Assembly (NCBI GenBank): GCA_963664085.2
Contig: CAXXLO010000002.1
Span: 4,774,001-4,838,000 of the forward strand
Source of the DNA: Bin5 sp022821545
GTDB lineage: Bacteria > Chloroflexota > Anaerolineae > Caldilineales > Caldilineaceae
Direction of reading: 5' to 3'
DNA: 64,000 nucleotides
Shown in pieces: positions 47,307-55,507 of this stretch. The notes beneath the pieces are model-generated. The model was not told where the DNA came from, did no database searches, and saw only the letters and a list, made by a program, of their open reading frames with translations. The translations under genes were made by a program, and so were the position numbers. Position 1 is the stretch's first letter. The number at the start of each line of letters is the position of its first letter.

Positions 47307-47359
47307 CTGTTGCCGCTCTCCGCTGCCCGTGTATTTCACCGTAGACATACTCTGTTGCC

Positions 47360-48382
47360 ATGAATGAACTCCTCGAGAAACTGTCCAATGCCCGTGGAGT
47401 CGCGGGGCATGAAGGCGAAGTAAGGGCCATTTTGCGAGAGGAGCTCGCCCCCTTCGTTGAGGAACTCTCGGTCGACTCCATGGGCAATCTGATCGCCCGC
47501 AAGGGGGGATCGGACCCTGCGGGGCAACATCGTGTGATGCTCGCCGCGCATATGGACGAAGTGGGCGGCATGGTCATGCGCGCAAATTCGGACGGCACAG
47601 TGAAGTTTCGCAGTGTCGGTGGCCTGGACCCGCGCATTCTTCCGGGCAAACGGGTAACGATCGGCCCGCAGGCAGTGCCCGGTGTAATCCTGCGTGCGCC
47701 CCATGCCGCCCGGTCGGGGCGACGCGTCATGCCGATCTCTGAGCTTCTGATCGACACCGGCGGCGCTGGCGGCATCGAGCCGGGCGACATGATTACCTTT
47801 GAAAGCGGATATGAACAGTACGGAAGACTTCTGAAGGGAAAGGCATTCGACGACCGTGTAGGGTGCTACATTCTGGCCGAACTTTTGAAGAGTGAGTTCC
47901 CATGCGAACTGGTCGGCGTGTTCACCGTTCAGGAAGAGATCGGCTTGCGCGGCGCAGGTGTGGCCGCCTACACGGTGCAGCCGGATGTCGCGGTGGCGCT
48001 TGAAGGCACAGTTGCTGACGACCTGCCCAAACAGAACGATGTAAGTCCGACGACGGAGCTGGGAAAGGGACCGGCCATTTCGGTTATGGACCGCAGCGCC
48101 CATGCCGACCGGCGGCTTGTCCGCATCCTGACGGAGACCGCGTCGGACCACGACATCCCCTGGCAAATCAAGCAGCCCGGAGTCGGCGGCACCGACGTGG
48201 GCTCGATTCACCTGGCCCGCGCCGGCGTGCCGGCCGTGGCCGTAGCTGTGCCCTGCCGCTATATCCATACGCCCGCGGCGCTGATGGACCCGGAAGACGT
48301 GAAGAACACCATCCAGTTGATGAGCAAGGCCTTGTCCGGCGCCTTGGGACGGCCGTTGGGGGCCGAGTGGAGTGACGCATGA
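47360..48382 (+). CDS. M42 family metallo-aminopeptidase, copy 2
   Basis: A 340-residue M42 peptidase with AAHMDEVGGMV, GKAFDDRVGC, TVQEEIGLRGAG and YIHTPAA motifs. The second-metal Asp position reads VALEGTVADD (Glu instead of Asp), as in some YpdE/FrvX relatives. The specificity pocket may therefore differ from copy 1. It overlaps copy 3 by four bases (ATGA). Confidence 0.92.
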   Translation: MNELLEKLSNARGVAGHEGEVRAILREELAPFVEELSVDSMGNLIARKGGSDPAGQHRVMLAAHMDEVGGMVMRANSDGTVKFRSVGGLDPRILPGKRVTIGPQAVPGVILRAPHAARSGRRVMPISELLIDTGGAGGIEPGDMITFESGYEQYGRLLKGKAFDDRVGCYILAELLKSEFPCELVGVFTVQEEIGLRGAGVAAYTVQPDVAVALEGTVADDLPKQNDVSPTTELGKGPAISVMDRSAHADRRLVRILTETASDHDIPWQIKQPGVGGTDVGSIHLARAGVPAVAVAVPCRYIHTPAALMDPEDVKNTIQLMSKALSGALGRPLGAEWSDA

Positions 48383-49380
48383 GAGCATTGATCGAGGATC
48401 TGTGCGGGGTATTCGGCCCCAGCGGGCAGGAGGAGCGGGTCCGTGAGGCGATCATCAACCACTTGGACGGACTGGTCGATGAGATCCGGACCGACAGGCT
48501 GGGCAACCTGATCGCGGTGAAACGCCCTGCCGCCGGTGATGAGAAGGGCAAGCGGATCATGCTGGCCGCTCACATGGACGAGATCGGCATAATGGTAACG
48601 CACGTGGACGCACAGGGCTTCTGCCGCTTTACCACCATCGGAGGCGTGCTGACCAACTCCCTTATCGGCAGCCGTGTCCATTTCGCCAACGGCGTGGAAG
48701 GCGCGTTTGGGCTGGAAGGCTCGCCGCTCACGCGCGACCGGCCAACGCCGCAGAAGCTGTTTCTGGACGTGGGGGCCGACTCCAAGGAAAGTGCCCGCGT
48801 TCAGGTTGGCGATTCGGCCGTCTTTCGCAGCAGCTTCGGCGCGGTAGGGGACAGGCTGCTTGCTCCCAATCTCGATGATCGGATCGGCTGCGCCGTTCTG
48901 ATTCAGACGCTGCGCGAGCTCGAGAGTTCTCCGCATGAACTCCTGGCCGTCTTCACCGCGCAGGAGGAAGTTGGCACGCGCGGGGCCGCCACCGCCGGCT
49001 ATGGACTGGAGCCCGAGATCATCCTGGCTATCGATGTGACGGCCACCGGCGACTTTCCGCAAGCGACCCCGATGGAGGTAGCGCTGGGAAAAGGACCGGC
49101 AATAAAGGTCATGGACCGCCGCATGATTTCCCATCCCAAGATTCGCGGCTGGCTGGAAAACACGGCGCGAGAAAACGACATTCCCTACCAATTGGAGGTC
49201 CTGGAGCTTGGCACCACAGATGCCTCCGCAGTCCAGGTCAGCCGCGCAGGTGTCCCCGCCGGCACGGTCTCCATTCCCTGCCGCTACGTCCACACGCCCT
49301 CGCAAATGGCCGATTACAACGACGCCTGCGGCGCAGTACGCCTGCTGGTGAGTGCGCTTGGCGAAGAGTACCCCCGCTAG
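48379..49380 (+). CDS. M42 family metallo-aminopeptidase, copy 3
   Basis: A 333-residue M42 peptidase with AAHMDEIGIMV, NLDDRIGC, TAQEEVGTRGAA, AIDVTATGD and YVHTPSQ. All ligands are in place. It is translationally coupled to copy 2. mutY begins about 60 bases downstream. Confidence 0.92.
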   Translation: MRALIEDLCGVFGPSGQEERVREAIINHLDGLVDEIRTDRLGNLIAVKRPAAGDEKGKRIMLAAHMDEIGIMVTHVDAQGFCRFTTIGGVLTNSLIGSRVHFANGVEGAFGLEGSPLTRDRPTPQKLFLDVGADSKESARVQVGDSAVFRSSFGAVGDRLLAPNLDDRIGCAVLIQTLRELESSPHELLAVFTAQEEVGTRGAATAGYGLEPEIILAIDVTATGDFPQATPMEVALGKGPAIKVMDRRMISHPKIRGWLENTARENDIPYQLEVLELGTTDASAVQVSRAGVPAGTVSIPCRYVHTPSQMADYNDACGAVRLLVSALGEEYPR

Positions 49381-49440
49381 CCGGCTCGGTTGCACCTTTC
49401 AGGTTGGCAAACGCAATATCAAGCTCGAACCCCGGCAGGA

Positions 49441-50544
49441 ATGCACCAACAGATCGCTGACCGTCTGACTGCATGGCATGGCGAAAACCTGCGAGAGCTG
49501 CCTTGGCGCGGGAATCCGGCCGGCGCGCGTAGTGCGTACGCTGTCTGGATAAGCGAAGTCATGGCTCAGCAGACGCGCCTGTCAGTTGTCGTGGACTATT
49601 TCAATCGCTGGATGGCGCGGTTTCCGACCGTAGAGCAACTGGCCCGTGCGGACCGGCAGGAGGTCCTGAAACAGTGGGAAGGGCTGGGCTATTACAGTCG
49701 CGCCAGGAATCTGCACAGGGCCGCGCAGATAATTGTGACCGAGTTTGGCGGCCAATTGCCTCGCACGCGTCGCGAGCTGCTAATGCTGCCTGGCATCGGC
49801 GAATATACGGCCGGCGCGATACTTAGTCTGTCTTTTGGGCTGCCCGAGCCGGTTCTCGACGGCAACGCAAAGCGGGTCATCAGCCGCTTGTGGGATATAA
49901 ACGAGAATATCGATCTTCCTGCCACCGAAAGACAGCTCTGGAGTCTGTCCCGCCGGATGGTGGAGGCCGCGGCCCGGCCCGGCGCAATGAACGAAGGGCT
50001 GATGGAGTTGGGCGCGCTCTTGTGCCGACGCCGCAACCCTCTCTGCGGGGAGTGTCCACTGCGCCGCTGTTGTCTGGCTCGCGCACGAGGCGTTCAGAAC
50101 GAGCGGCCCGTTCGGTCCCCCGGCAAGAAGACGCCTCATGTTGAGGTGGCCGCGGCAGTGATCTGGGAAGGCGTTCGGGGGGACTCCCGTCTGCTGATCG
50201 GCAGACGTCCTGAAAAAGGTCTCCTCGGAGGACTGTGGTCCTTCCCCAACGGCGCAAGAGATGAGACCGACAAAGACCTGACGACCTCGTTAGAGCGTGC
50301 CGTCCGCCGAGACCTGGGCGTGGCCATAACGGTCGGAAAGCAGGTAACGACGGTAGACCACGCGTTCACCCACTTTCGTATGACGCTTACCGCCTTTCAC
50401 GCACGCATTCACACGGGGATACCCCAGGCCCTTGGCCTAGCAGACTGGTGCTGGACCACGCTGGAAGAGATAGACCGGTTCCCCTGTCCGGTTCCCGATC
50501 GTAAGATTATCGGTGCCCTGCGCGACCAGCAAGAGAAAGCCTGA
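49441..50544 (+). CDS. mutY: A/G-specific adenine DNA glycosylase
   Basis: A 367-residue base-excision repair enzyme removing adenine opposite 8-oxoguanine. I chose ATG 49441; a TTG at 49390 is open too. The catalytic Glu is in SEVMAQQTRLS, the helix-hairpin-helix is LPGIGEYTAGAI, and the catalytic Asp is in VLDGNAKRVISR. The 4Fe-4S cysteines follow C-x6-C-x2-C-x5-C (CRRRNPLCGECPLRRCC). The C-terminal NUDIX-like domain for 8-oxoG recognition is present (GRRPEKGLLGGLWSFPNG). Confidence 0.93.
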   Translation: MHQQIADRLTAWHGENLRELPWRGNPAGARSAYAVWISEVMAQQTRLSVVVDYFNRWMARFPTVEQLARADRQEVLKQWEGLGYYSRARNLHRAAQIIVTEFGGQLPRTRRELLMLPGIGEYTAGAILSLSFGLPEPVLDGNAKRVISRLWDINENIDLPATERQLWSLSRRMVEAAARPGAMNEGLMELGALLCRRRNPLCGECPLRRCCLARARGVQNERPVRSPGKKTPHVEVAAAVIWEGVRGDSRLLIGRRPEKGLLGGLWSFPNGARDETDKDLTTSLERAVRRDLGVAITVGKQVTTVDHAFTHFRMTLTAFHARIHTGIPQALGLADWCWTTLEEIDRFPCPVPDRKIIGALRDQQEKA

Positions 50545-50567
50545 GTGCGGGATAAGGGAAGAAGTGC

Positions 50568-50594
50568 CCGTTTCCTTCCGGCGCGAAGAAACGG
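50568..50594. terminator. Hairpin between convergent mutY and clpX
   Basis: CCGTTTC and GAAACGG arms (7 bp) extend inward by TTC/GAA around a CGGCGC loop. It lies 24 bases after the mutY stop and 45 before the clpX stop, a position for a bidirectional terminator. T-runs are poor on both sides. Confidence 0.5.
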
Positions 50595-50638
50595 TGTAGG
50601 AAGAACGGAGGGAATTGTCCGAAGATGTCCAGCCCAGT

Positions 50639-52141
50639 TCAGGCGGCTGCATCCAGTTCCTGATCGTCGGTAAGACGGACCTGTTGACCTTGGTCGCCAT
50701 AAAGCTGGGGCAATGCGCCGTCTTCAAACACTGCCCGGTCCACTACACAACGGGCGACCTCCTCGCGGCCGGGAATCTCGTACATCACGTCCAGCAGCGC
50801 CTCTTCGACAATCGAACGCAATCCCCTGGCCCCGGTTCGTCGCATGTAGGCTTGCGTTGCGGCCGCCAGCAGTGACTCCGTCTCAAACTCCAGCAACACA
50901 TCATCCATGGCGAAGAGCTGCTGGAACTGTCGCACGATGCTGTTCTTCGGGCGCGTGAGAATCTCGACCAGGACTTCACGATCAAGCGCATCCAGACTGA
51001 CTACAACCGGAACACGACCGACAAACTCCGGAATCAGGCCGTATTGGAGCAGGTCGTCGGGCATTGCCTGCTGGAGCAGGCGGCTCTCATCCCGCCCTTC
51101 TTTTTCGAGGCGGCGGATCTTCAGTTCACGCTGGCGGTCGATCAGACCTTCGGGGAGAGGCAGCTCTTCGACACTGCTCTCTTCCGGCGCCAGACCAATC
51201 GGGTCAAACTCCGATTCATCTTCTACGAACCCAAGACCGGCGCGGCGCCGCAACCTTCTGCGCACCATTTCCGCCAGCCCGACGAACGCGCCTCCCAATA
51301 TGAACAGGACATTGCGCGTGTCGAGTGGGATGAACTCCTGCTGTGGGTGTTTGCGTCCTGTGCTGGGCGGCACGTTGACCGTCGTGCCTTCGACAATCTT
51401 CAACAAGGCCTGCTGAACGCCTTCGCCGCTCACATCGCGAGTGATACTGGGATTGTCTCCCGCCTTGCGCGCGATCTTGTCGATTTCGTCAATGTAGACG
51501 ATGCCGCACGCAGCTCGGTCCGCATCCCAGTCGGCCGCCTGCAACAGCCCGACGAGCAGGCTTTCGACGTCCTCGCCTACGTATCCGGCCTCGGTCAGAC
51601 TTGTGGCATCTGCGATCGTGAATGGAACATCGAGGAGTCTGGCCAGAATCTGCGCCATAAGCGTCTTGCCGCTTCCGGTAGGGCCGATCAGCAGTACATT
51701 GCTCTTGGCGAGCTCCACCTGCTCCTCCGCGCTGTCCTGAACGTCCGGTTCAGGACGAGATTCAACTTCATCGCCGGGGACGGGGTCACTATCTCTCCGC
51801 TCCTGGGAAAACTGACTCTCTCGCCAGCGTTCCCCGGCCGCGCCGCTGCCGCCAAAGATCCGTTTATAGTGATTGTAGACCGCGACCGACAGAACCTTTT
51901 TCGCCCGATTCTGACCGATAACAAATTGATTCAGGCTGCGGACGATCTCGCGCGGGCTGGGCACGCGTTTGGCAGAAAGTGGTGCGGACCCGCCGAGGGC
52001 GCCGCTCTTCCCTACGCCTTCCTCGTCGAGGATTTCGGCGCTGAGGCGGATACATTCGTCACAGATATGGACATCGTCATCCCCGGCGATCAGGCGCAGG
52101 GCTTCCGATTCTTCTTTGCCGCAAAAGGAGCATACGTTCAT
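50639..52141 (-). CDS. clpX: ATP-dependent Clp protease ATP-binding subunit ClpX with two insertions
   Basis: AAA+ unfoldase that feeds ClpP; 500 residues from ATG 52141 against about 420 normally. The N-terminal zinc finger (CSFCGK, CDEC), Walker A GPTGSGKT, pore loop GYVG, Walker B IVYIDEIDKI, RKH loop TGRKHPQQEF and sensor-2 GARGLRS are intact. Extra residues occur before Walker A (an acidic ~45-residue stretch after FGGSGAAG) and after the ClpP-docking loop (LGFVEDESEF) as a ~40-residue charged insertion up to DDLLQYGLIPEFVGR. It follows clpP and tig in the usual order. Confidence 0.95.
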   Translation of the reverse strand: MNVCSFCGKEESEALRLIAGDDDVHICDECIRLSAEILDEEGVGKSGALGGSAPLSAKRVPSPREIVRSLNQFVIGQNRAKKVLSVAVYNHYKRIFGGSGAAGERWRESQFSQERRDSDPVPGDEVESRPEPDVQDSAEEQVELAKSNVLLIGPTGSGKTLMAQILARLLDVPFTIADATSLTEAGYVGEDVESLLVGLLQAADWDADRAACGIVYIDEIDKIARKAGDNPSITRDVSGEGVQQALLKIVEGTTVNVPPSTGRKHPQQEFIPLDTRNVLFILGGAFVGLAEMVRRRLRRRAGLGFVEDESEFDPIGLAPEESSVEELPLPEGLIDRQRELKIRRLEKEGRDESRLLQQAMPDDLLQYGLIPEFVGRVPVVVSLDALDREVLVEILTRPKNSIVRQFQQLFAMDDVLLEFETESLLAAATQAYMRRTGARGLRSIVEEALLDVMYEIPGREEVARCVVDRAVFEDGALPQLYGDQGQQVRLTDDQELDAAA

Positions 52142-52277
52142 CGCGCTACCAGGCACTGTTCCCGTCTACTTTCAGACCACAGCCGCGGCAACATGCGTTG
52201 AAGCCGGCAACCATCCGCGCATGGCAGTCCGGCAGCCGGTCACGCATGGGTCCGCCCAATTCCGCTTGCAGTTTCTG

Positions 52278-53075
52278 CTATTCGCTGCCTTCGTCGTCCG
52301 ACTCTTCGGCGACTGGATCTGAACCGTTCTTGTTGGGCACGTTGACAAGACCGTCCACGACGGAAACAATGTCGCTGCTGTCGCCGAGGACCTCGTCCAC
52401 AATGCCGAAATCGCGAGCTTCGATCGCGTTCATCCAGCGGTCGCGCTGGAAGATGTCTTCGATCTCCTCCCAGGCATGGCCGGTCTGTTGACCCACGATA
52501 TGGAAAAGCTGGGTCTGAAGACGCTCCTGCTCTCGCAAGGCGATGCGTACATCCTCGGTATAACCCTGGGCGCCGCCGCCGGCCGGATGCATGTGGATCG
52601 TCGCGTGGGGCAGAGCATAGCGTTTGCCCTTGGTGCCGGAGCAGAGCAGGACGGTTCCCATGCTGGCCGTAACGCCGACAGCAAACGTATGTATCGGCGC
52701 CTGGATCATTTTCATCGTGTCATAGATGGCCAGGCCGGCGTAAATGAGGCCGCCGGGGCAGTTGATGAACATCTGGATCGGTTGATTCGGGTCCTCGGAA
52801 TTCAAGTAGAGGAGTTGGGCAACCATCAAGTTGGCAACCTGGTCGGAAAGCGGCATACCAAGAAAGATGATGCGCTCCTTCAGCAGGAGGCTATAGATGT
52901 CGTAGGCCCGCTCGCCGCGGCCCGTGCTCTCGATTACCATCGGAACGATGTTCGACGGCGTCAGGCTTCCCGTCTGAAACTGACTGCCGGAGAGCCCCGT
53001 CAAGTCAGTCGAACCGGTCTCTTCAAGTTTCTGCGACCGCTGGGCCGTGTATTTTTCTTCAAAAGGATTGAACAT
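52278..53075 (-). CDS. clpP: ATP-dependent Clp protease proteolytic subunit
   Basis: A 265-residue serine protease. ATG 53075 is preferred over an earlier start. The catalytic Ser is in VTASMGTVLL, His in IHMHPAGGGAQG (HQP changed to HPA), and Asp in QRDRWMNA. A long ~45-residue N-terminal extension precedes the usual VIESTGRGERAYDIYS, and an acidic C-terminal tail follows (PVAEESDDEGSE). Located between tig and clpX, which encodes its unfoldase partner. Confidence 0.95.
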   Translation of the reverse strand: MFNPFEEKYTAQRSQKLEETGSTDLTGLSGSQFQTGSLTPSNIVPMVIESTGRGERAYDIYSLLLKERIIFLGMPLSDQVANLMVAQLLYLNSEDPNQPIQMFINCPGGLIYAGLAIYDTMKMIQAPIHTFAVGVTASMGTVLLCSGTKGKRYALPHATIHMHPAGGGAQGYTEDVRIALREQERLQTQLFHIVGQQTGHAWEEIEDIFQRDRWMNAIEARDFGIVDEVLGDSSDIVSVVDGLVNVPNKNGSDPVAEESDDEGSE

Positions 53076-53239
53076 CTGGAACGCCCCTTTATTGCTGTTG
53101 AATTCGAGGTGGATCGGTTCCGAAACCGGCCGCTTTGGATGTCGACCGGCGGTACGGAGCAATCATAATGTAAGCGAGGCCCTCACCGGGAAATGTAGGG
53201 CGCGCTCTATTCTCCGTTAGACATTCGTTAGCGCCGTCC

Positions 53240-54730
53240 TCAGGAGTCTGCGGGCTCCGCCGCTGCCGCCTCCGTCGCGGCTTCCTTGTCAACGGGATCG
53301 GACTCGGCTGAGCTTTCCGCCTGTTCGGAGTTTTCCTCGGTGGATTGCTCGTCCTCCTCAGACTCGTCCTCGTCCGCCTCTGGCTCCGGCACGTCTTCGC
53401 CGCGGGCAATCGCCAGCAGCAGCTTGACCGATTTGTCTTTGAGAATCTCAATGTCGATAAGGGGGCGGCTGTGGTCGGCGCGCATCATTTCGAGCGTGTC
53501 GGCATGCACCTTCTCCGCTTCCTCATCAGCGTCCTCCGGCAGAGGACCGGCCACATTGCCGATGTGTTCTTCGAACTCCTCGTCGCTGACTTTCAGTTTC
53601 TCGCGCTGCGCGAACTCCACCAGCGCAAGCTCAATTTGGAGTGACCTTTCGGCATCCTCGCGCAATGATTCGCGATAATCCTCGAGCTTTTGGTTGGACA
53701 TTTCCAGGAATTGCTCGATTCCTTGCATCCCCATCTGACGGACCCGCATATCGAAATTGCGCACCAGGCGGTCGATCTCGAGATCCACCGCTACAGGGGG
53801 ATAGGCGAGGTCGCTCATATTGACCAGTTCCTGAAGAACTTTTTGGGCATGTTCAGCTTCCGCCCGTTGTTGCGCTTCTTGCTGCGCGTTTTCACGTAGG
53901 TCTTCAAGCAGGTCGGCGGCGGTTTCAAAATCCGGGCCGAAGTTTTGCGCGATCTCATCTGTCATTTCAGGCGGCGTTTCGAAAGCCTGTGTTTTGTGAA
54001 CTTTGACGGAAAAGCGGACAGTGTTGCCAGCGTACATGCTAGGGCTGTCTTCGGGCCATGCGATCTCAAAGCTCTTTTCGTCACCGGGTGCAAGGCCCAC
54101 CAGCTCCTCATCCAGACCGGCTGGTTCCATGGGATTTTCCTGGTCCGGCGTTACGTCCCAGTCTTCCTCATCGAAGACGACGGTTCCGGTCTCGTTGCCA
54201 TCGTCGTCCAGGGCCGCCCCCCTCAAATCGATCGTCATCAGGTCCCCATACTGACTGGGGCGGTCGGCCTCGACGTAGTCGGCATTCTGTTCAAGAATGG
54301 CCTGGACGCGCTCCTGGATTGCCTCTTCGTCCGCCTCGACCTCCTCTTCTTCAACCCGCAGGTCGCGGTATTCGCCCAGACTTACTTCCGGCTGTAGAGG
54401 GATAGTCAGGTGGAAACGGACCGCCTGCTCCGTATCAACGTTGTCAAGACTTCCCATGTAGAAGGGGTCCAGGCCTTCCTGCTCAAGCGCCTCCTTGTAG
54501 ACATCTTGTCCGAGTTCGTCGACAAACTCGCTGATAATCGCCTCTCGACCTACGAATTGAAGCAAGATGTGAAAGGGCACGCGCCCCTTGCGGAAACCGG
54601 GAATTCGCACCTGTTGGGCGATCTTGCGTGCAGCTTTACGCATCTCCTGGTCGATGCGCTCCTCAGCAACTTCGATTGTCATTGCGAGCTGGTGACTATC
54701 CAGCGGCTCAGTCGTCACGGTCAAAGTCAT
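53240..54730 (-). CDS. tig: Trigger factor (ribosome-associated chaperone, PPIase)
   Basis: A 496-residue chaperone. The N-terminal ribosome-binding signature GFRKGRVP is present near residue 45. The FKBP-like domain covers ~residues 150-250 (YGDLMTIDLRG, LVGLAPGDEKSFEI), and the helical C-terminal domain follows. The last ~50 residues are an acidic low-complexity tail (EPEADEDESEEDEQ...). GAGAGG lies upstream of the start. First gene of the tig-clpP-clpX set. Confidence 0.96.
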   Translation of the reverse strand: MTLTVTTEPLDSHQLAMTIEVAEERIDQEMRKAARKIAQQVRIPGFRKGRVPFHILLQFVGREAIISEFVDELGQDVYKEALEQEGLDPFYMGSLDNVDTEQAVRFHLTIPLQPEVSLGEYRDLRVEEEEVEADEEAIQERVQAILEQNADYVEADRPSQYGDLMTIDLRGAALDDDGNETGTVVFDEEDWDVTPDQENPMEPAGLDEELVGLAPGDEKSFEIAWPEDSPSMYAGNTVRFSVKVHKTQAFETPPEMTDEIAQNFGPDFETAADLLEDLRENAQQEAQQRAEAEHAQKVLQELVNMSDLAYPPVAVDLEIDRLVRNFDMRVRQMGMQGIEQFLEMSNQKLEDYRESLREDAERSLQIELALVEFAQREKLKVSDEEFEEHIGNVAGPLPEDADEEAEKVHADTLEMMRADHSRPLIDIEILKDKSVKLLLAIARGEDVPEPEADEDESEEDEQSTEENSEQAESSAESDPVDKEAATEAAAAEPADS

Positions 54731-54767
54731 CGTGCTTTGCCTCTCATTGTTTCATGGTAGCAGAAGC

Positions 54768-55307
54768 CTAAAGGGCGTCGCCCCCAAGCGTCAGTATGGT
54801 CAAAAGGGGGCCGGCGGCGAAATGTTCTTTCTTCGCCAATAGGCCGTAAAGATATAGGGCTGTGAGTACGGCGGCGTATGCGAGTATGCCGGCAGGACCG
54901 TGTTCAGGGAAAATGGAGACGGAAATGATTACGCACAAGAAGAGATTGGAAAACAGAAGGACGGAGGAAACAGTTCTGGTACTGCGTCCCAACTTCGGTA
55001 CGTCTACCAGAGCGAAGCCGCGCCACTTCTGGGGAAAGAGATCGAAGGCCAGATGGAGCGCCACGCCAGCCGCAAAGCCGGGTACGAACCATTCCGGCCA
55101 TTCAGCCGTTTTAAAGCTCAGTCCAGTCCAGAGCAGGGCGGGCATCAGGAAGCTATGCGTGACGATCGACCTGTGGCGAAGGCCAAAAACCCTGAACCTG
55201 TCAATGTCCGGGAACAGGGTTCCCATCCATGCTCCTATGGCGAAGCAGGTGATGCCTATAGTAACTCTCAGTACGTCCGGGCTGGCAAAATCGAGCACGT
55301 GGCGCAT
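54768..55307 (-). CDS. YdjM-like (DUF457) membrane-bound metal-dependent hydrolase-like protein
   Basis: A 179-residue protein with about four membrane helices. Putative metal-binding residues cluster as TLFPDIDRF, HRSIVTHS and AGVALHLAFDLFPQ, the His/Asp pattern of the YdjM/DUF457 family. The role is unknown. It sits 37 bases upstream of tig on the same strand. Confidence 0.75.
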   Translation of the reverse strand: MRHVLDFASPDVLRVTIGITCFAIGAWMGTLFPDIDRFRVFGLRHRSIVTHSFLMPALLWTGLSFKTAEWPEWFVPGFAAGVALHLAFDLFPQKWRGFALVDVPKLGRSTRTVSSVLLFSNLFLCVIISVSIFPEHGPAGILAYAAVLTALYLYGLLAKKEHFAAGPLLTILTLGGDAL

Positions 55308-55399
55308 CCCGTGTCATCAGTTGGCGTCCGACATTCACCTGCGCGGGGAGAAGCGGAAAACACGCACAGGAATCTTCTGATTTATGGAGCGCCACCTTT

Positions 55400-55405
55400 C
55401 AGTAT
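55400..55405 (-). promoter_or_regulatory. -10-like TATACT upstream of the YdjM-like gene
   Basis: TATACT on the minus strand about 93 bases before the start codon, with TTGGGA 19 bases further upstream as a weak -35. Confidence 0.35.
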
Positions 55406-55507
55406 AGCACACGAAAGAAACCTGTTCCCAAAACGAGTAAGTTTTTTGTGTATTTATGTCAACATGGGTCGCGTCAGTTTCGAGGAGGGTCAGCGGTTTA
55501 CGCTGTG

